This document shows positions 50,901-62,733 of a DNA stretch of 64,000 bases, in pieces; position 1 is the stretch's first letter, and the number at the start of each line of letters is the position of its first letter. A program made the translations under genes and the position numbers. The stretch spans positions 6,974,389 through 7,038,388 of the forward strand of contig OZ037772.1 in NCBI GenBank assembly GCA_964035545.1. Reading direction: 5' to 3'. The notes below the pieces were generated by a model. It was not told where the DNA came from, did not search any database, and was given only the letters and a program-made list of their open reading frames with translations. This DNA is from Bugula neritina (taxonomy: Eukaryota > Bryozoa > Gymnolaemata > Cheilostomatida > Bugulidae).

Positions 50901-53900
50901 CCCCATTCAGGCTGCCATGTGGACAGAAGATGAAGGTCGAATTCTCTTGAAATACATTATGGAGGGATGGCCTAGGACAAAGGATATCGACCCTTCTATG
51001 AAGCAATTTTGCACGTTCAGAGACAGCTTGACCACAGTTCAAAGAGTAGTATTTTTTGAAAACCGTCTATACATTCCCAAAGTCGAGAGAAACCGGGTTT
51101 TGAAGAAAATACACGATGATCACCAAGGAGAAACTAAATGTATTCGTAGGGCAGTTGATGTAGTTTGGTGGCCTGCCATGACAGCTGATATTAGATCGTT
51201 AGTGAAAGGCTGTTCCAAGTGTGGAGAATTTCGATTGAAACCTCGAGAGCCTCTGGTCTGTTCCTCTTGGCCTGAGAGACCATGTTGGGGCTTAGCAGTT
51301 GACCTATGTACCAAGGATGAACGAACATATTTAGTGGTGGTAGATTACTACAGAAGGTACATTACGGTTAATGAACTCAGTGACGCAAAAACTATAGTTT
51401 CCAAGCTCGAAACACTTTTCTGCTTGCTAGGCATTCCTAATACATTAGTCAGTGATAATGGACCACAATTTGTGTCCGATAGGTTTCAGTCTTCCCTGTC
51501 AAAATGGGATGTTAAACACATAAGTAGTTCTCCGAAGTGCCCCCAGTCAAATGGTGAGGCAAAAAGAGCTGCTCAGACGGTGAAAGGCTTGATGAAGAAA
51601 ACTGTCAACATTCAGGCTGCACTGTGTGCGTACAGAAACACACCCTTGGCAAACGGGTACCCACCAGCTGAGCTTGTGTTTGGTCGGTCTCTGAATTCTA
51701 TGGGTGTCATGCCAAACAAAAGCGTTAACTTGAGCCGGCTTCGACAGTTTGAGGCAGGTCAACGAAAGGCACACGCGTTTTATTATAACAGGAGGCATCG
51801 GGCTAGAGAAAGGGAACCAATGGAAGTAAGTCTGGCGATAAAAATTAAAGATGGAAGTCAGCTGAAATTTGGAGTTGTAATTGCGACTAAAGGCAAAGAA
51901 ATTGTATCGTCAAATGATTCGGGAGTATTGCTACGTAGATATCGCTTTCAAATATCTAAAGCAGCTGACATTTTGTTACCGACAGCAGAAGATTCTACTG
52001 TTGGTGAAAGCCAGTCCCCAGAGCAGTCCAACACTCGCCAGCCGTTTGAAGTATCTCCCTCTACACATGTGACCGGTCTAGAAACTATGGATGAAGATAG
52101 TCAATCGTCACCGACTGGGGAACCTGATAAATCTACTCGAAGAACTAGGAGTGGTCGGACAATATGGCAGCCAGAAAGGCTGGACTTATAGCCATAGTTT
52201 GGCTGCCTACTGGTTTTTTTTTGTGTCAAATTTTTTTTTCGTGTCTCTTCGATTGTCTTAAGCACTAGGAGTGCTCAAAAAAAAAAGAACAGAGAAAGGA
52301 AACATTTTATTGAAATTGAAAATTTAAAAGGACTAAAAAAAATAATAAAGGGGCTGTTGATATGGAATTTACTATTCAATTCTATGGCATTCTAAAAGTG
52401 AAACACCAAGCTTGGAGGGAGGATGTAATAGAATGTCGCTATTGGCTAACGGAAATGGCGAGATAAAATAGACAAAACAACATTCTTGGGTCCAACGCTG
52501 AAATTGCACGGGCGCACGAGATCTGCTAACTAGACTTGCCAGATAATTAAAGCATCTTTTCACAAAAGCAACCTTATATATACCCCAGAATGGCAAAAGA
52601 ATAGTTTCATGTATTGACAAGTTACCTGTGTGTATCAGAGTTGGTAGATCAGCAAGTTCACAATCAACCAAATTATCCGCATCATGTCTTTCCAGCTCTT
52701 CTGTTATTCTTTTCTTCTGTCTGATCTTCTCAGTCACATGACCATCTTTTAGAAGACGAGTTAACTCAGCTTGAGATTTTTTCAACCCATCTTCTTTTGT
52801 CATCAGCTTGGTGTGAAAGCCTTCAACCTTGGCTGTCATATTTCCTTTGTGGTTTCTAACTTTGTCTATCATCTCTTGACTCTCCTGCCTTATTCTTTGT
52901 ATCTGGAATTGATAATCAATTTTTTCACCATTTCTTGTCAGCTAATTTTCGGAACAGTGAGCAAAGGATTTGATGTTGACAATAACCATTATATTGTTGT
53001 CTCAAATATATAAAGCATGAAGCTTCATATAGAGATTTGTAAATAGTGAATACAATCATATCTAAAATGTCATGCAATCTGGTTAAATTTCTGGCATGTG
53101 TTTTGAAAACTTGTCTTGTAGATTTCCACATTGCCTAATATCATGAATGTTTTTTTGCTCTGAGAAGGCTAATATTCTTACCATGATATGATTTGCCATT
53201 AGGTAATTTTTTGTTATAAAGAGAACAAGGATTTTATATTAAAATACTTCCAGAAAATAATTCCATAGAATGACTGTACCCACCATCTCATCTCTAACTC
53301 TTTCTATCTCTGCTGTCATGACTCCACATTTCTCTCCCTGAACATCCAAATCTCTCCACGCCTTCTTGTCCAGAGAATACACTTCATCTATTTTCTGTGA
53401 TACACTCTCCAGCTTACCTCTGAGATATTCATTTACTTCCACTTTCAGAGATGTAAGAGACTTGAAGTCATGTTGACCTCCATCTAAAATGTACAGCAAT
53501 ATCTTATCACAGCGTTTTTTATTAATGACTGTATACATGAAAAGCTATATCTTACTCTATTTTTGACTAAAGTATATATGGTGTAATCATGAAATAAAGT
53601 TTTTGTTTTAGCGATGATAATATGCACAGTTTTAGGGTTGTAGATTGTACTTAAAACACTCTGAATAGTAAAGACAATCTTAACTAGAAAGAGTAAGCAA
53701 AACAACCGATTTCAAAATGTGTTCTTTTCAACACAAAGAAAAACACCAGAACAATGTTTTCATCTTTTTGAAATACTTATTTTTAATCTTAGCCATTTAC
53801 AAAATAAAAGAGAAAGAACATTTTGTTATATTCCTTTTTTTCAGGAAGCCAAAACTATGCTACTCAGGAAGTGTGAAGTGTTATAATGAATATATCCATT

Positions 53901-56517
53901 GTGTTAGCCACAGAATATGAAATATACCTCTATGCCACCACTAAACATAGCTTTCCTTTCTATGATAATAAGGACCAAAAGCTCTAGCTACTTTTAAAAC
54001 TCTGGCAGAATTTGCTCGTGCATCATATGAGATTTAGTATGCTCTAAGTAAATACTTGACTATTTTCCAAAGTACAGATAATACAGACATTTCTTATAAC
54101 TCAACTAGGTACTCTTATCAGCTTTTTAAAATCCATCATTATATACTGACATTCAACGTGGAGTAGTTAAAGTAACTGAAGAACTTCACATGTGTTATAG
54201 TCAGCTCAATGAATACAGCTAGTGATACTGTAAAAAAGACCAAATAGCACTTCAACGTCTGTGGTTTACTAGCAAATGCTCATTAACAGGTAATCTATAA
54301 TAAATAACTTTCCTAAATAATTGATAGGGTACTACAACATTACCTGTGCAGTCTTCTCCATCAATCTCACACTCAGCGCAGATCAGTTTGTCACACTTCT
54401 TACAAGCTATCACCAGAACCTCTTTATGATGTTCACATGTTGGTTTATTAAAGTTTGTTGGTGAGCTCTTGTAGATATCAATGCCTACAACTTTGTGAGC
54501 CTTACCAAGAATTGTCTTATGGTCCTACAGCAATAATAATATAAAAAGCGACTTAAAATAACATATTTACAATGGTAAAACTATAAAAGAATCAAATTCA
54601 TTCATACCTGCGCATTCGGATATATACTTTACTGCCTACGGTACCTTGTCTGGGTTGCAGAAACTCAATTAGTAGAACTTAGTACAAATAATATTAATAA
54701 TAGAAATGAAATGTGTTGTAATAGTTTGCCCCCATTGTCTTTACCTCGGTTCATTGTTACAAATAATTGTGAATGATGCCAATCTACTGCGAGTACGCTT
54801 ACCATGTAGTGTAGATTTACTAATAGTATCGTGGTTGTGGCTTTTTTAAAGTTAGCTTCAAAACGATCATTAATTATTATTTTTGATTGTATTGCAAATA
54901 AATTTATTGCTCAGTCCAAGTAGACAATGGCAGGAAAAGCATCTGGCAGACAAAGGGAAAATATGATCGCAGTTCTAATATCTGACATAAAAGTAAAATA
55001 TTGCTTGGTGTTAATTATAGATGGGGTGTAGTTATTAGTAGAAGGCATTAGATTTCACACCAGCTTCTTTGATGTGAAACATTGGTAGAGAAATTCAATA
55101 ATATACAGGAAATTATTGAGGAAATAAGCTAATTACATAAAATACTGCTTGCATAGTTTTATGTAACTTTATGAATTATCATTTCCAAATGATGAACCTG
55201 TTGCCATTTGTTAGAATACTGGTTTGCAACATATACCGGCATATACATACATCAAAACCTGTACTAGCGTGTTATTGAAGTCACTCGTTGATATTGTCTA
55301 TAAAGTAAGTGGAACATGCATAACTAATTAATATTCTACATGAATCAATTTGGAGATGCAGTAGTTGAACTTTACCTGCTGATGTTGAGTACAGAACATA
55401 ACTTCACACTTCACACAGTAGCATACAGCTATTTGACCTTGACATTCATCAGCTGTGCAGTACAGAGTACCAGAGTCACCAGATTCAATGGTAACCTTTG
55501 GCAGACCTTCAATCTCCAGTGAGTCGTAAACTTTCCTGTAACATATTATTGAGTTTAACTGTACAGCTTTCGGACAGTTGTGTGTGCATGTACAGGTCAC
55601 GTTATATATAATGTTTCGGAAATAACACCTCATCCTATAATCGCTTGTTGACGGTAATTGTTTAAAATGAAAATTTCTGACAAGGTGCGTTACTTCAAAT
55701 CACTCCATATAACTATACATCTCAATCCGGGAAAATTGGGTGGAGTAATTGAATAAATATCAATAGAGCATAACTGTTTTTAATCAGGACTTATCAGATA
55801 CTTTTATATCATTTTCTCAACTGCTACATCTCTCTTCAGGAAATTCTAAAACTAGACTGCAGCGTCTCGTAACATCAGTTATATATAGAGTTGAAGAGTC
55901 ACTTTTTCTTAATTATGTTTCAACTTGTTAATGTTTTTTTATCTGCTGCAATTCACTTTTTGGGTTTGTAATTTACCCGAATAAAGTAATTATTATAATA
56001 TATTTGATTCAAACACACAAGAAACTATCTCTCAGGAATAAAATCACCAAAACTAGCAGTTAACTTTTAGCAAAACTTTTCGTAAAAAAACAAAAAAACT
56101 TTAAAAACCTAACTCCGCAGTTAATCTTAAACAAACGCAAAACAAATTTGAAAAATTAGTGTGACACAGCAAAATTGAATTTAATAAAACTTTCTATAAA
56201 AAAGATATCTAATGAATATTATTGCAGTTAAAAAAACTTTTTTTTCTTTTCTCAACCAACACAACCAGCAATGTTTTTTCGATTCTTTTATTTTGTAGTT
56301 GTCCACGTTTACTTTAGAGTATTGTGTAGATTATACTTTTTACTCACCCACAAGTTTTAGTAGGGCAGGTCACAGTTTTATGTTTACTGTAATGTCCTTG
56401 AATACAACTCAAACAGAATACATGCTGACAAGGCAGCTCTCTTGGATCTCTCATGACATCTCTCTTAGAGACACAATAACCACACTCATACCATTCTGGT
56501 AGTTGCTGGGCAGCCAT
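44901..56517 (-). CDS. TRIM-like unit G: RING, two B-box, coiled-coil, beta-propeller protein (intact, 596 aa)
   Basis: Seven exons: RING 56348-56517, B-box1 55376-55535, B-box2 54344-54524, coiled coil 53284-53483 and 52626-52902, propeller 45540-46202, last exon 44901-45040 (TAA). GT-AG borders throughout; 1791 nt, no internal stop. Domains as in unit C: RING residues ~12-56, zinc modules ~70-170, coiled coil to ~329, then a propeller with blades such as GLHFLPDGHLLGVG and SDRYVVVKNPDTKQL. The RING ends CPTKTC rather than CPTC, as in C. Intron 5 (46203-52625) contains a complete LTR retrotransposon in the opposite orientation, and intron 2 a 614-bp insertion absent from unit C. A 5' leader exon ends at 56717 and its acceptor starts exon 2 at 56534. 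Likely a cytoplasmic E3 ubiquitin ligase; target unknown. Confidence 0.87.
46203..48028 (-). other. Intron 5 of unit G, left part
   Basis: Non-coding. The right-hand stretch (about 47860-48028) and the left-hand stretch (46203-46580) match the corresponding intron of units C and E; the middle (about 46600-47850) is extra. Part of it (about 47040-47770) recurs at 60200-60430 beside unit H. Confidence 0.55.
48029..48169 (+). repeat. 5' LTR of Gypsy-type element
   Basis: 141 bp starting TGTAATAG and ending TTACA. It matches the 3' LTR at 52424-52564 over its whole length with about 12 differences by eye. It is preceded by AAAAC, which pairs with AAAGC after the 3' LTR as a 5-bp target duplication carrying one change. 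Confidence 0.92.
48170..48187 (+). promoter_or_regulatory. Primer-binding site of the LTR element
   Basis: TGGTGTCAGAAGTGAGAT begins immediately after the 5' LTR. It is complementary to a tRNA 3' end of the type ...CACTTCTGACACCA, which fits tRNA-Leu. This is where minus-strand DNA synthesis would start. Confidence 0.75.
48267..49121 (+). CDS. gag: Gag protein of the LTR retrotransposon (284 aa)
   Basis: Open from ATG 48267 to a TGA at 49119-49121. The N-terminal part is a capsid-like domain as in Ty3/Gypsy Gag (for example FKIAKKYGDMGDEEQIANLL and TIHQFKTKLQSQAANCEY). The C-terminus has two zinc-knuckle-like motifs, FCGWEAHVRTRC and CFKCKSEGHWSKTC (CX2CX4HX4C), for RNA binding. The frame after the TGA stays open in the same phase into protease, so the stop may be a regulated gag-pol boundary. 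The stop context is TGA-CTA-GG. Undamaged, unlike pol. Confidence 0.85.
   Translation: MAESSSTRDEKFVKRLNFSGETLSTDWKLFKGQFEIFKIAKKYGDMGDEEQIANLLVLMGPESVLIYSQFEFDDAVDPRKKSLRNVICMFDQHFEPVKNIIYERVKFNSITQGNNTIHQFKTKLQSQAANCEYRAVRDDLIRDRIVTGVNDSKLREYLIDLEDLTLLKCIQKAKQYVSNHEQVLKMSMSSASDNLDYVKRDSGNGKKLNKTIRDSSEKRPFCGWEAHVRTRCPARSATCFKCKSEGHWSKTCTNTVSRGAQYSSKAEMVHCEEMDGLFLGDDSL
49122..52191 (+). pseudogene. pol: Pol polyprotein of the LTR retrotransposon (protease, RT, RNase H, integrase; frameshifted)
   Basis: Continues in the gag frame. Aspartic protease core KIDTGAAVTALPAF near 49210. RT starts about 49560 (VVVSKKDGTIRVCVDFTRLN, then FSKLDANCGYWQMKLHP) and breaks at a TAG at 49917. Beyond it the RT runs in shifted frames, with active-site remnant DDISIYAG near 50020 and a resumed piece FLGHVISAEGIKADPEKT near 50150-50389. 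From 50347 a single open frame carries RNase H (SADSSSFGLGAALLQ; ETDHKPLLSIL), the integrase zinc finger (HDDHQG ... CSKC), the catalytic core (DNGPQF and EAKRA) and a C-terminal tail to 52191. Domain order protease-RT-RNaseH-integrase identifies Ty3/Gypsy. At least two frameshifts plus a stop make pol inactive. Confidence 0.85.
52414..52423 (+). promoter_or_regulatory. Polypurine tract of the LTR element
   Basis: GGAGGGAGGA directly precedes the 3' LTR, the expected position for the plus-strand primer. Confidence 0.75.
52424..52564 (+). repeat. 3' LTR of Gypsy-type element
   Basis: 141 bp, TGTAATAG...TTCACA, about 91% identical to the 5' LTR by my count. Followed by AAAGC, the altered target duplication. 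The unoccupied version of the site, GAAAAACAAC, is visible in introns of units C (near 22280) and E (near 33570). Confidence 0.92.
54616..55229. other. 614-bp insertion in intron 2 of unit G
   Basis: Unit C runs directly from CCTGCGCAT to ATACTGGCATATAC (near 24404); unit G has about 614 extra bases between the equivalent points. A CAT may be duplicated at the ends, but no inverted repeats were found. On the plus strand 54927-55031 gives a short frame starting MAGKASGRQRENMIAVLISD with a donor-like GTAAAA soon after, so it could be a transposon or gene first exon. Unidentified. Confidence 0.45.
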
Positions 56518-58438
56518 CTTTCTTAATTTCTGACCTATAACAACAAAACACTCATATTTTTTAAACAGCTTGCACGATCCTATGTTGTCATATCATTGTG
56601 TAAATTATATAAACATAAAAGTCATATTACTTTAAAAAGTATTTAATCTTTATGCAATTTCAAGTCAGAACAACTTGATTCAAACTATCAGTAACAAACA
56701 GAAAATGAAAACTTACCCTTTCAGATTTTAAATTATACTTACAGGTTGGTTAGTACGTGGTTATACTAAAGCAGTTGACTGTGGAATGAATTTATGACAA
56801 AGTGCAGTGGGCAGTTTTCTTTTATCAGTGTAGCCTCTGTTCTTAGTTAATCTTTATTCAGATGCTAAACCATAAACTAAAACTAGTTAACTAATCAAAC
56901 ATTTGTTTGTATTTAGGCTATATAGAAAGTTCCCAGTCTACAAATCAGATAAACTTAGTATGTTTACATTGCTATAGTGAGTTATCAGTTGCTCATGTGA
57001 TGGGAGCAAAGGGTAAAATATATAACCAATAATTTTCGTTCTGTCATATAATGTAGCCTTTGATCACTATGTAAATATACATGCATACGCTATTTCGTAT
57101 CAATGCATCAAGGTAAACTTACTAAAAGTGCTATATTTGAGAGTGCTTAGACTTAAGTATGAACTGATAAACTATAGCATAAATCAACTGCAGCTATAAA
57201 TTATTATTATTATAATTAAGCGAGCAGAGTTTGTATAGCATTATGATATAGTGAGACACCATTACAATACAACCAACTGCACCAGTCTATGTTTTACTTA
57301 GTCTTTGTTCTATATTTATATCCGAGAGAAAATATAGTCATGGGTGTCAGCAAGCATCATGATTCAACTGGTTGCTGCCTGTCAGTTGTTTAGGAAATAA
57401 TTAGAAAGGTGTTTGCTGCTGTTGACTAATATCTACTGATAACTGTTGTAAGAGTATTCGCAGTGATGCGAATTATAGTTCAAAAAATGTGATTATATAA
57501 CTTAACAAAGTAAATTCACAGAGTATACATGATATCCTTTTATATATGAGTACATTTTAATTATTTTGTGACGCAAAATCAGTACAGAGTAAGTTTATAT
57601 CCTACTGTATGGAGATACAGGAGAGTATTTGGTAGCAGAGTATTTTTCACTGTGTTTCTCAAAGTTTTCCGGTGGTTTCATAATCTAATCTCATATTTAC
57701 TCAACTCAACATATAACATGTTTGTTTTGTGCTCTCATAGGGTAAGGTAGATGAGTTTTGTTTGCACTTTGAGTAGTATAACTACAGCTAGAACTTTGAA
57801 TGCTTGCATATTATATTAAATATAAACCATGCTTTCATTACCATTTCAGTAGCTACTCAAAGCATACTTAAAATTACACAAGTCATGCACACAAAATAAA
57901 AGGAGTGGTACCCAGTTAACATGTAGTTTCAACATTAGTATTGTGCCAGTATTGGCAAAATACTAATGCTTCTGTTACTGATTCAATTAGGTTATTTAAA
58001 AGCACTGGAGTTATCATAGCAAATTTTAACCCACTTGCAGGAAGTTTCAGGATTTTACTCTTGGAGAAAGTCTATAAGTTTATATGTATATTAGAGATTA
58101 AAGTACAAAATTAGAGCTATTCTTGCTGAATCACAGAAAGTGAAACAGAAAAGTAAGTGAGGCAAATATAGAAAAGCTAAACTAAAAGCAAGATAGCTAA
58201 TAACACAAAAAATTCATAACACAAGAAAGCAGTTTTATATAAAAAAGCTGCTTTTGGACAATACCATTACCATTCTCTTCTTTAGTTCACACAATGAAAG
58301 CAATTGGGTTCCCAATGAGTGCAGTGCATGCTTATAGAGTAAATTGAGAATTTAATATGTAGTCAATGTAACAAGCTGCACACTATTTTATTTGACTTGA
58401 ATCAATGAGCTATCTTTTAACTTTGGATTATGCTAATA

Positions 58439-58791
58439 CAGGGGTGACCAATGTCTTTGGAACAAGGGCCACTGAAACTGAATGTCATGTGGTGAGGGCC
58501 ACATTGTAAAATTTAGCTTAGGCTAAGGGCCACAGAATCAGCATTTTCCAAATAACAGCTTTATTCCAGATTCCTATAAATCATTACGCAATAAAGTCCC
58601 AATAGTTACTGCTGGCCGCATGCTTTTAGCATATAATTATGAACAAAGACGTTTGAAAGGTGGTTTTCCCACTCCAATTTATATACATGTGCAACATAAT
58701 TTTATGTGTTTTGCGTTTGAGGACCACATCAATGCAAATGTAAGCTGGGGCCACATTTAGACCTAGGGGCAGCTTGTTGAACAGACCTCTG
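58439..58791. mobile_element. hAT-like MITE, copy 2
   Basis: 353 bp, same ends and the same TGCTAATA/TGCCAATA flanks as copy 1 at 27747-28086. Because the flanks also match over kilobases, it was copied by segmental duplication, not by separate transposition. Confidence 0.75.
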
Positions 58792-59484
58792 TGCCAATAG
58801 AAATGAATGCGAAATAAGTTGGCTGAAAATTGCTGGGTGCAGTAATATATATAAATAACAAATGTTTAGCTAGTATAAGCTTTCACAAACTTTATAAAGC
58901 GATAGCTGCATCTTTGCCAACATTATTTGATACCGATTTAACTCAATAATATTAGCTTTGATTAGTTAGACCAAGAAGTTAAAAGCTAATGCAACGTTCA
59001 TGTTTTACATAAAGGACTGTTACCTAACAATTATTTTCACGCATCTATACTAAATGCATGTAGTGCAGTTTTTTGACAGAAAGGTTGAAGACATTCCCAT
59101 TAAGTCATTTAGAAAGCTTCCTGAGTTTGTAACAACAATGCATTTACATGCACATACTGAGGTCTATCAAATATAATATACTGTTTATAATATATTCTTA
59201 ATACTTGTAGAGTCAGTGTTGAGTCGGTCTATAGCTGGAACTCGCAAGATATAAAATACTTTACTATTACTACAATAAAACTATTCATCACACAGTTCAA
59301 GACCATCTCTCTTCTCTCTAGTTAGACAAGGAGTTATGTTCTTTATTTATTTGATCCAAAACCTACCAAATTGTTACAATATTAAAATGTGATTATACTA
59401 ATTGCATCTAAAAAAATAAAACTATACAATATATATTGTCTTTTAAGTTTATAAAAATGTTATAAATTTTAGGTATAGTAAAAT

Positions 59485-60096
59485 AATATACAAGACAATG
59501 AATGGAGTAGAAGCTTGCAGCCTCTCCTGAAAAGAAGAACTGTATGTCACAGAGGACGGCATAGAAAGTAATGCTTACAGTATTTTGAGATAAAAAAGTC
59601 CTATAACTTTCGACTTCAAGATCTAAGATAACGATGTGAACTCTGAAAACTACTGTGAGCTCTTGACTGTGGTTTAGCAAGACATAAGAAGCAAGAGAGC
59701 AGACCTCTAAAATAAAGGAGTTGTGTTCTACCAAAACAATGCTCACCCACATACTACTGCGTGAACAACGGCCAAAATTGAAGAACTGGGTTGGGAGGTG
59801 TTAGTACACCATCCTTATAATCCAAATTTTACACCAAGTGATTTCTATCTTTTTGGACCATTAAAGAGCCACATGAGAGACAAGCACTTTGCTACTGATG
59901 CAGCAGTCATTGAAACTGTGCGCAACTGGTTCAAAATTCAGAATTCTATTCTGCAGGGATTGAGAACCTTGTATGAAAGTGAAACAGCTATATAGAGAAA
60001 GAAGGAGACTACATTGAAAAGTGAAGATTTGTAAAGCTCCATTTTATTATAATAAAAAATTAAAACAAAATTCCGACTAATTATTGACTGACCCTC
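59485..60096 (+). mobile_element. Mariner transposase C-terminal remnant, copy 2
   Basis: Same fragment as 28778-29390, including HHPYNPNFTPSDFYLFGPLK (59798-59995) and the terminal GACTGACCCTC. The stops upstream of the open part are shared, so it was inactive before the duplication. Confidence 0.72.
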
Positions 60097-60641
60097 TTGC
60101 ATGGTTATATTACAATCTATCAACTTTCAGTAATCTAATTAGCAAGTGATTTAGTTGCTTGCCCTTGAAGAACCCAAAACGAAAGTAAAAATTAACCTAA
60201 GTATGTAAAGTATATAGGCTATACACTGTACTCTAATGTTTTTGACTATTTCTGTTGAAATTATTCTCTGGGCAAAAACTCTATAAAGTAACCATATTAT
60301 CTTATGCATTGTATTATATAATCTATATAATAAAAAAGACGAAATATATCATATTCTTGTCTGATTTTGGAATAGTTATAAGTCATTTTTAAATTAATTC
60401 TTGTATCTGTCTTCACAGATATTGTTAATAGACACTAGAGTTGTTTACTATAGCTTAAAGTAGATATCCTCATAAAAATTAGGAAATTTGATGATGTATG
60501 TGAAACCGCCAAATTTTATATATGTAAATATGTATAGCAAAAGGAAGATTAATTGTACTTTGCACAAATTACATGTTACAATAAATTTTTAGTTTTAAAT
60601 TTTAATTTTTTATTCAATCTGATTTAAGAATTTGTTCATAC

Positions 60642-60762
60642 CTGTCTTTATCAAAGTTGGGGGATCAGCAAGTTTACATTCATTCAGTTTATCTGCACCC
60701 TGTCTCTCCAGCTCTTCTGTTATTCTCTTTTTCTGTCTGATCTTCTCAGTCACATGACCATC
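60642..60762 (-). pseudogene. TRIM-like unit H: fragment of second coiled-coil exon
   Basis: 121 bases matching the 3' part of the second coiled-coil exon (VTEKIRQKKRITEELERQGADKLNE-like reading), with its donor intact (GTATGA). Homology stops at 60762, where the GC-rich Gypsy sequence begins. No propeller exon is found between here and unit G, so this copy is broken on both sides. Confidence 0.75.
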
Positions 60763-60868
60763 CATCATCCAAGGCCCACGGTAGCTTCCGCCACCCGTGG
60801 CCTCACGCTAATCCTGTCCGGGAAAGGACTCGGAGGGTAACAGAAGAGACCTCCACAGAGTCTGCCGG

Positions 60869-61033
60869 TACCAAGTGGCAGGCACCACGGAGATCTCAGA
60901 GACCGAAAGGTCTACCCAATCCTCCTGCCATGCCACTCAAAACCCGGATGGAGCTAGAAGAAACCGGATGGCAGGCACCTCGGAGATCTCGGAGACCGCA
61001 AGGTCTACCCGATCCCCCAGCCTGGCCACTCCG
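60869..61033 (+). repeat. 92-bp imperfect tandem repeat at the start of the GC-rich Gypsy element
   Basis: TGGCAGGCACC...CGGAGATCTC...GAGACCG...AGGTCTACCC recurs with a 92-base offset. It lies in the region N-terminal to protease. The offset is not a multiple of three, so one unit is out of frame with the other. Confidence 0.7.
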
Positions 61034-62733
61034 TAACCGGTTCGCGAGGTTGCCCGAGGAGGTTGTGGAGGAGGATTCAGCTTACTCGCAAGAGTACCCC
61101 AAGCTACCCTCCCGACCTCAGAAAACCCCCGTTGTCTCTAAGACGAAGAGGAGGCCCGCTGTGCGAACCCAAGTTGTGTCTCCCCCAGAGACTGACCGCT
61201 CCAGGAGCACCCAGTCGTACGGAAGCAGCTACTTCCTGCCCGGAAAGATTTCGGGTGAAGCTGCCACATTCCTACTGGATACTGGGTGCACTACCAACCT
61301 GCTGAGTAGGCGTCTCTTTGACACTCTTGGTGCTTGAGAGCGGGCGAGCCTCGAGACGTATGAAGGTGCGCATGGTACGTTGGCGGACGGATCATGCATC
61401 CCTGTTTACGGCGTCATCTCACTGCCTGGACGCGTCCGTGATCAAGCAATTCACGAGACGTTCATAGTCGGCCAGCTGAAGGAGGACGCCATCTTGGGAA
61501 TGCCCTTTTTGGAGAAACACCAGTGTCACATTGATTTCCAGAAGTCGGTGGTGTTTATGGCTAGGAAGGAACTTGTCTGTGTTGACAAGTTTGGCAGGCC
61601 CTTGGTGGGCGGAGTCCAGGTAGTGCGGGACTGCACGGTTCCGGGGAGATCCCAGGCGACTCTCCGATGCAGAGTCAACTGCAAGGGGATCGCCGGCCTG
61701 GGGATGGTTAAGGGAACGCACGGAGGCATCCGACTAGCAAACAGCTTGAATCGGCTAGATTGTCGGCAGTGCAGTGCAGTGCATCAACCCCTTCACGGAA
61801 CCTGTCCGATTATCGGCCGGAGCGCTGGTGGGGAAGTACCACTCCATCCAGGAAGCGGACGTGGGTCCGGCACTGGAGACAGTGGCCGACACCCAGGGAA
61901 ACCCCCCTCACACCAGACGAGGAGCAGTCCCGGAGCACCTGGCTGACCTGTATGGCGGAGCATGTGGAAACTGTACGAGTAGTACTGAACGCCAAGTACT
62001 GGCTCAACTACTCGCGGAGTACAGTGATGTCTTCAGTCGTGGCGATGGAGACATGGGGCTGACTAAGGTTATCTCCCACGAGATACCTCTGGCAGCCGGC
62101 ACCACTCCCATCAGGCAGCCTACCCGACGTCTAGGCCCGGAGAAGGAGAAAGAGGTGAGCCGACAGGTACAGGATCTTCTAGACCGGGATCTGATTGAGC
62201 CTGCCCACGGTGCGTGGAGCTCTCCAGTGGTCCTGGTCAAGAAGAAGGATGGTAGCTGGAGATTCTGCGTGAACTACCGCAGACTCAACAGCGTTACCAT
62301 CTAGGACGCCTACCCTCTCCCACGGAAAGATGAGTCTCTAGATGCCCTCGTGGGTAGCAAGTACTTCAGTACTTTGGATCTGCTTAGCGGGTACTGGCAA
62401 GTGCCCTTCAGTCCTGATGCCCAGGACAAAGCAGCATTCATTACTCGCGACGGGCTCTGGAAGTGGAAAGGACTGCCATTCGGACTAACGTCCGCTCCGG
62501 CAACATTCCAACGGCTCATGGAGCAAGTCCTCAGTGGGTTACACTAGAAGACCTTCCTCATCTATCTGGACAATGTCATTGTCATCTCCCCAGACTTTTC
62601 GACTCATGTCAGTTGTCTGCGGGAGGTCTTTGACCGTCTCCGGGCAGCTGAACTGAAGCTGAAGCCCTCCAAGTGCGCACTCCTGCAGGAAGAAGTCACG
62701 TACCTTGGCTATGTGGTTGGCCGTGATGGGGTT

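Larger units (their letters stand above)
56518..60641. other. Upstream flank of unit G and spacer to unit H
   Basis: Near-copy of 25693-29540 up to about 60180. It contains the leader exon of G (ends 56717), a hAT-like MITE (58439-58791) and a mariner relic (59485-60096). From 60200 to 60430 it matches intron sequence of unit G (47040-47770), then runs into the coiled-coil fragment of unit H. Confidence 0.6.
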
